Of a stretch of DNA of 64,000 bases, positions 63,753 to 64,000 are shown in pieces. Positions within the stretch are counted from its first letter, which is position 1, and every line of letters starts with the position of its first letter. The position numbers and the translations under genes are program-made. Source of the DNA: an uncultured Flavobacteriaceae bacterium (GTDB lineage: Bacteria; Bacteroidota; Bacteroidia; Flavobacteriales; Flavobacteriaceae); NCBI GenBank assembly GCA_937136455.1, contig CAKZOO010000074.1, positions 1 to 64,000 on the forward strand, given 5' to 3'. Below the pieces are notes generated by a model. The model made no database searches and had not been told where the DNA came from. It worked only from the letters and a program-made list of their open reading frames with translations.

Positions 63753-64000
63753 TTAGAGCATATGTGCCTCTGAAGTCCAATTTAAGCCATTGAGAAGATC
63801 TCTTACCGCCATTCTTTTTTTTGCTGGAAGTTGAATTGAAATCAGTTCTATAAAACCATCAGCAGTGGCTACCTTGAGTTCTTTTTTGGTTCTAATTAAA
63901 GTACCAACCTCAAAAGTGTGCTCTTCTACATGAGCACATGATTCGTATAGTTTTACTGTGATTAATTGGTCTTGATCTTTTACAAATGTCCAAGCAGACG
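63753..64000 (-). CDS. fmt: Methionyl-tRNA formyltransferase, C-terminal end (gene continues beyond the window)
   Basis: About 82 codons are visible before the stop; the 5' part lies past base 64000. The C-terminal OB-like domain is recognised by GTLIRTKKELKVATADGFIEL and IQLPAKKRMAVRDLLNG, as in Fmt. It formylates the initiator Met-tRNA. Placed beside HU and yqgE as in many Bacteroidota. Confidence 0.88.
   Translation of the reverse strand, partial: SAWTFVKDQDQLITVKLYESCAHVEEHTFEVGTLIRTKKELKVATADGFIELISIQLPAKKRMAVRDLLNGLNWTSEAHML

Overview
The window looks like a chromosomal segment of a low-GC marine member of Flavobacteriaceae (Bacteroidota). The evidence is the gene content (RsmE/TsaD/TamB, LptD, a DUF5916 barrel, a DUF4870 protein, bacillithiol BshA, an HdrD-like Fe-S pair, an ActP-like symporter with DUF4212), rare Shine-Dalgarno sequences, several TTG starts, and promoters of the Bacteroidota type (TTG, about 20 bp, TAnnTTTG). 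No genus can be assigned by eye. I see no insertion sequence, prophage, CRISPR array or rRNA. Coding density is very high and no gene-free stretch exceeds 300 bases; the longest gap is about 245 bases, between dnaN and the SAM hydroxide adenosyltransferase gene.

Layout. 1-2.7 kb: 3' part of a 7TM-HD (PgpH-type) gene, tRNA-Arg, a YdeI-like gene ending in a CDGSH motif, tRNA-Pro and tRNA-Ser. 2.8-9.1 kb: AlkB-like dioxygenase, Ric/ScdA iron-sulfur repair protein with an operator-like palindrome on its promoter, a DUF5916 barrel, an esterase and an MscS channel. 9.2-15.7 kb: GMC dehydrogenase with its gamma subunit, then tsaD-rsmE-AI-2E permease-methyltransferase on the minus strand. 15.8-26.3 kb: tamB, pfkA-gap, a BadF-type sugar kinase, ridA-lptD. 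26.4-34 kb: a seven-gene operon (amidase, MCE, two Fe-S proteins, a conserved unknown, GH3 lipoprotein, bshA). 34-41 kb: ugd, NIPSNAP, mnmE, dnaN and others. 41-46.9 kb: phoH-purC and an acetate-use set (DUF4212, symporter, acs). 61-64 kb: tRNA-Met, START-like protein, a class IV aminotransferase fold that has lost its lysine, YqgE, HU and the 3' end of fmt.

The most striking region is 46.98-61.17 kb, flanked by strong terminators. Fifteen tightly packed genes form two divergent operons that meet at 55.03-55.10 kb. Leftward: an Fe-S photolyase (FeS-BCP), a second cryptochrome/photolyase, an SRPBCC protein, an SDR without its catalytic tyrosine, a TonB-dependent receptor, a CarH/LitR-type B12-binding MerR regulator, and a flavin reductase. 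Rightward: PTPS, FolE, a DUF2256 zinc ribbon, DASH cryptochrome, a TIGR03643 protein, a TetR-like regulator, an ABC1/UbiB-like kinase and a class I CPD photolyase. Four photolyase-family flavoproteins from four subgroups thus sit beside a putative cobalamin light sensor and genes that can plausibly supply pterin and reduced flavin.

Both internal control regions carry a pair of TTGTTnAACAA-like palindromes whose centres are exactly 21 bp apart, and in each pair one palindrome shares the TTG of a TAnnTTTG -7 element. This is a good candidate for the light regulator's operator. The TonB receptor in the same operon as the regulator is the least explained member; import of cobalamin is one testable idea.
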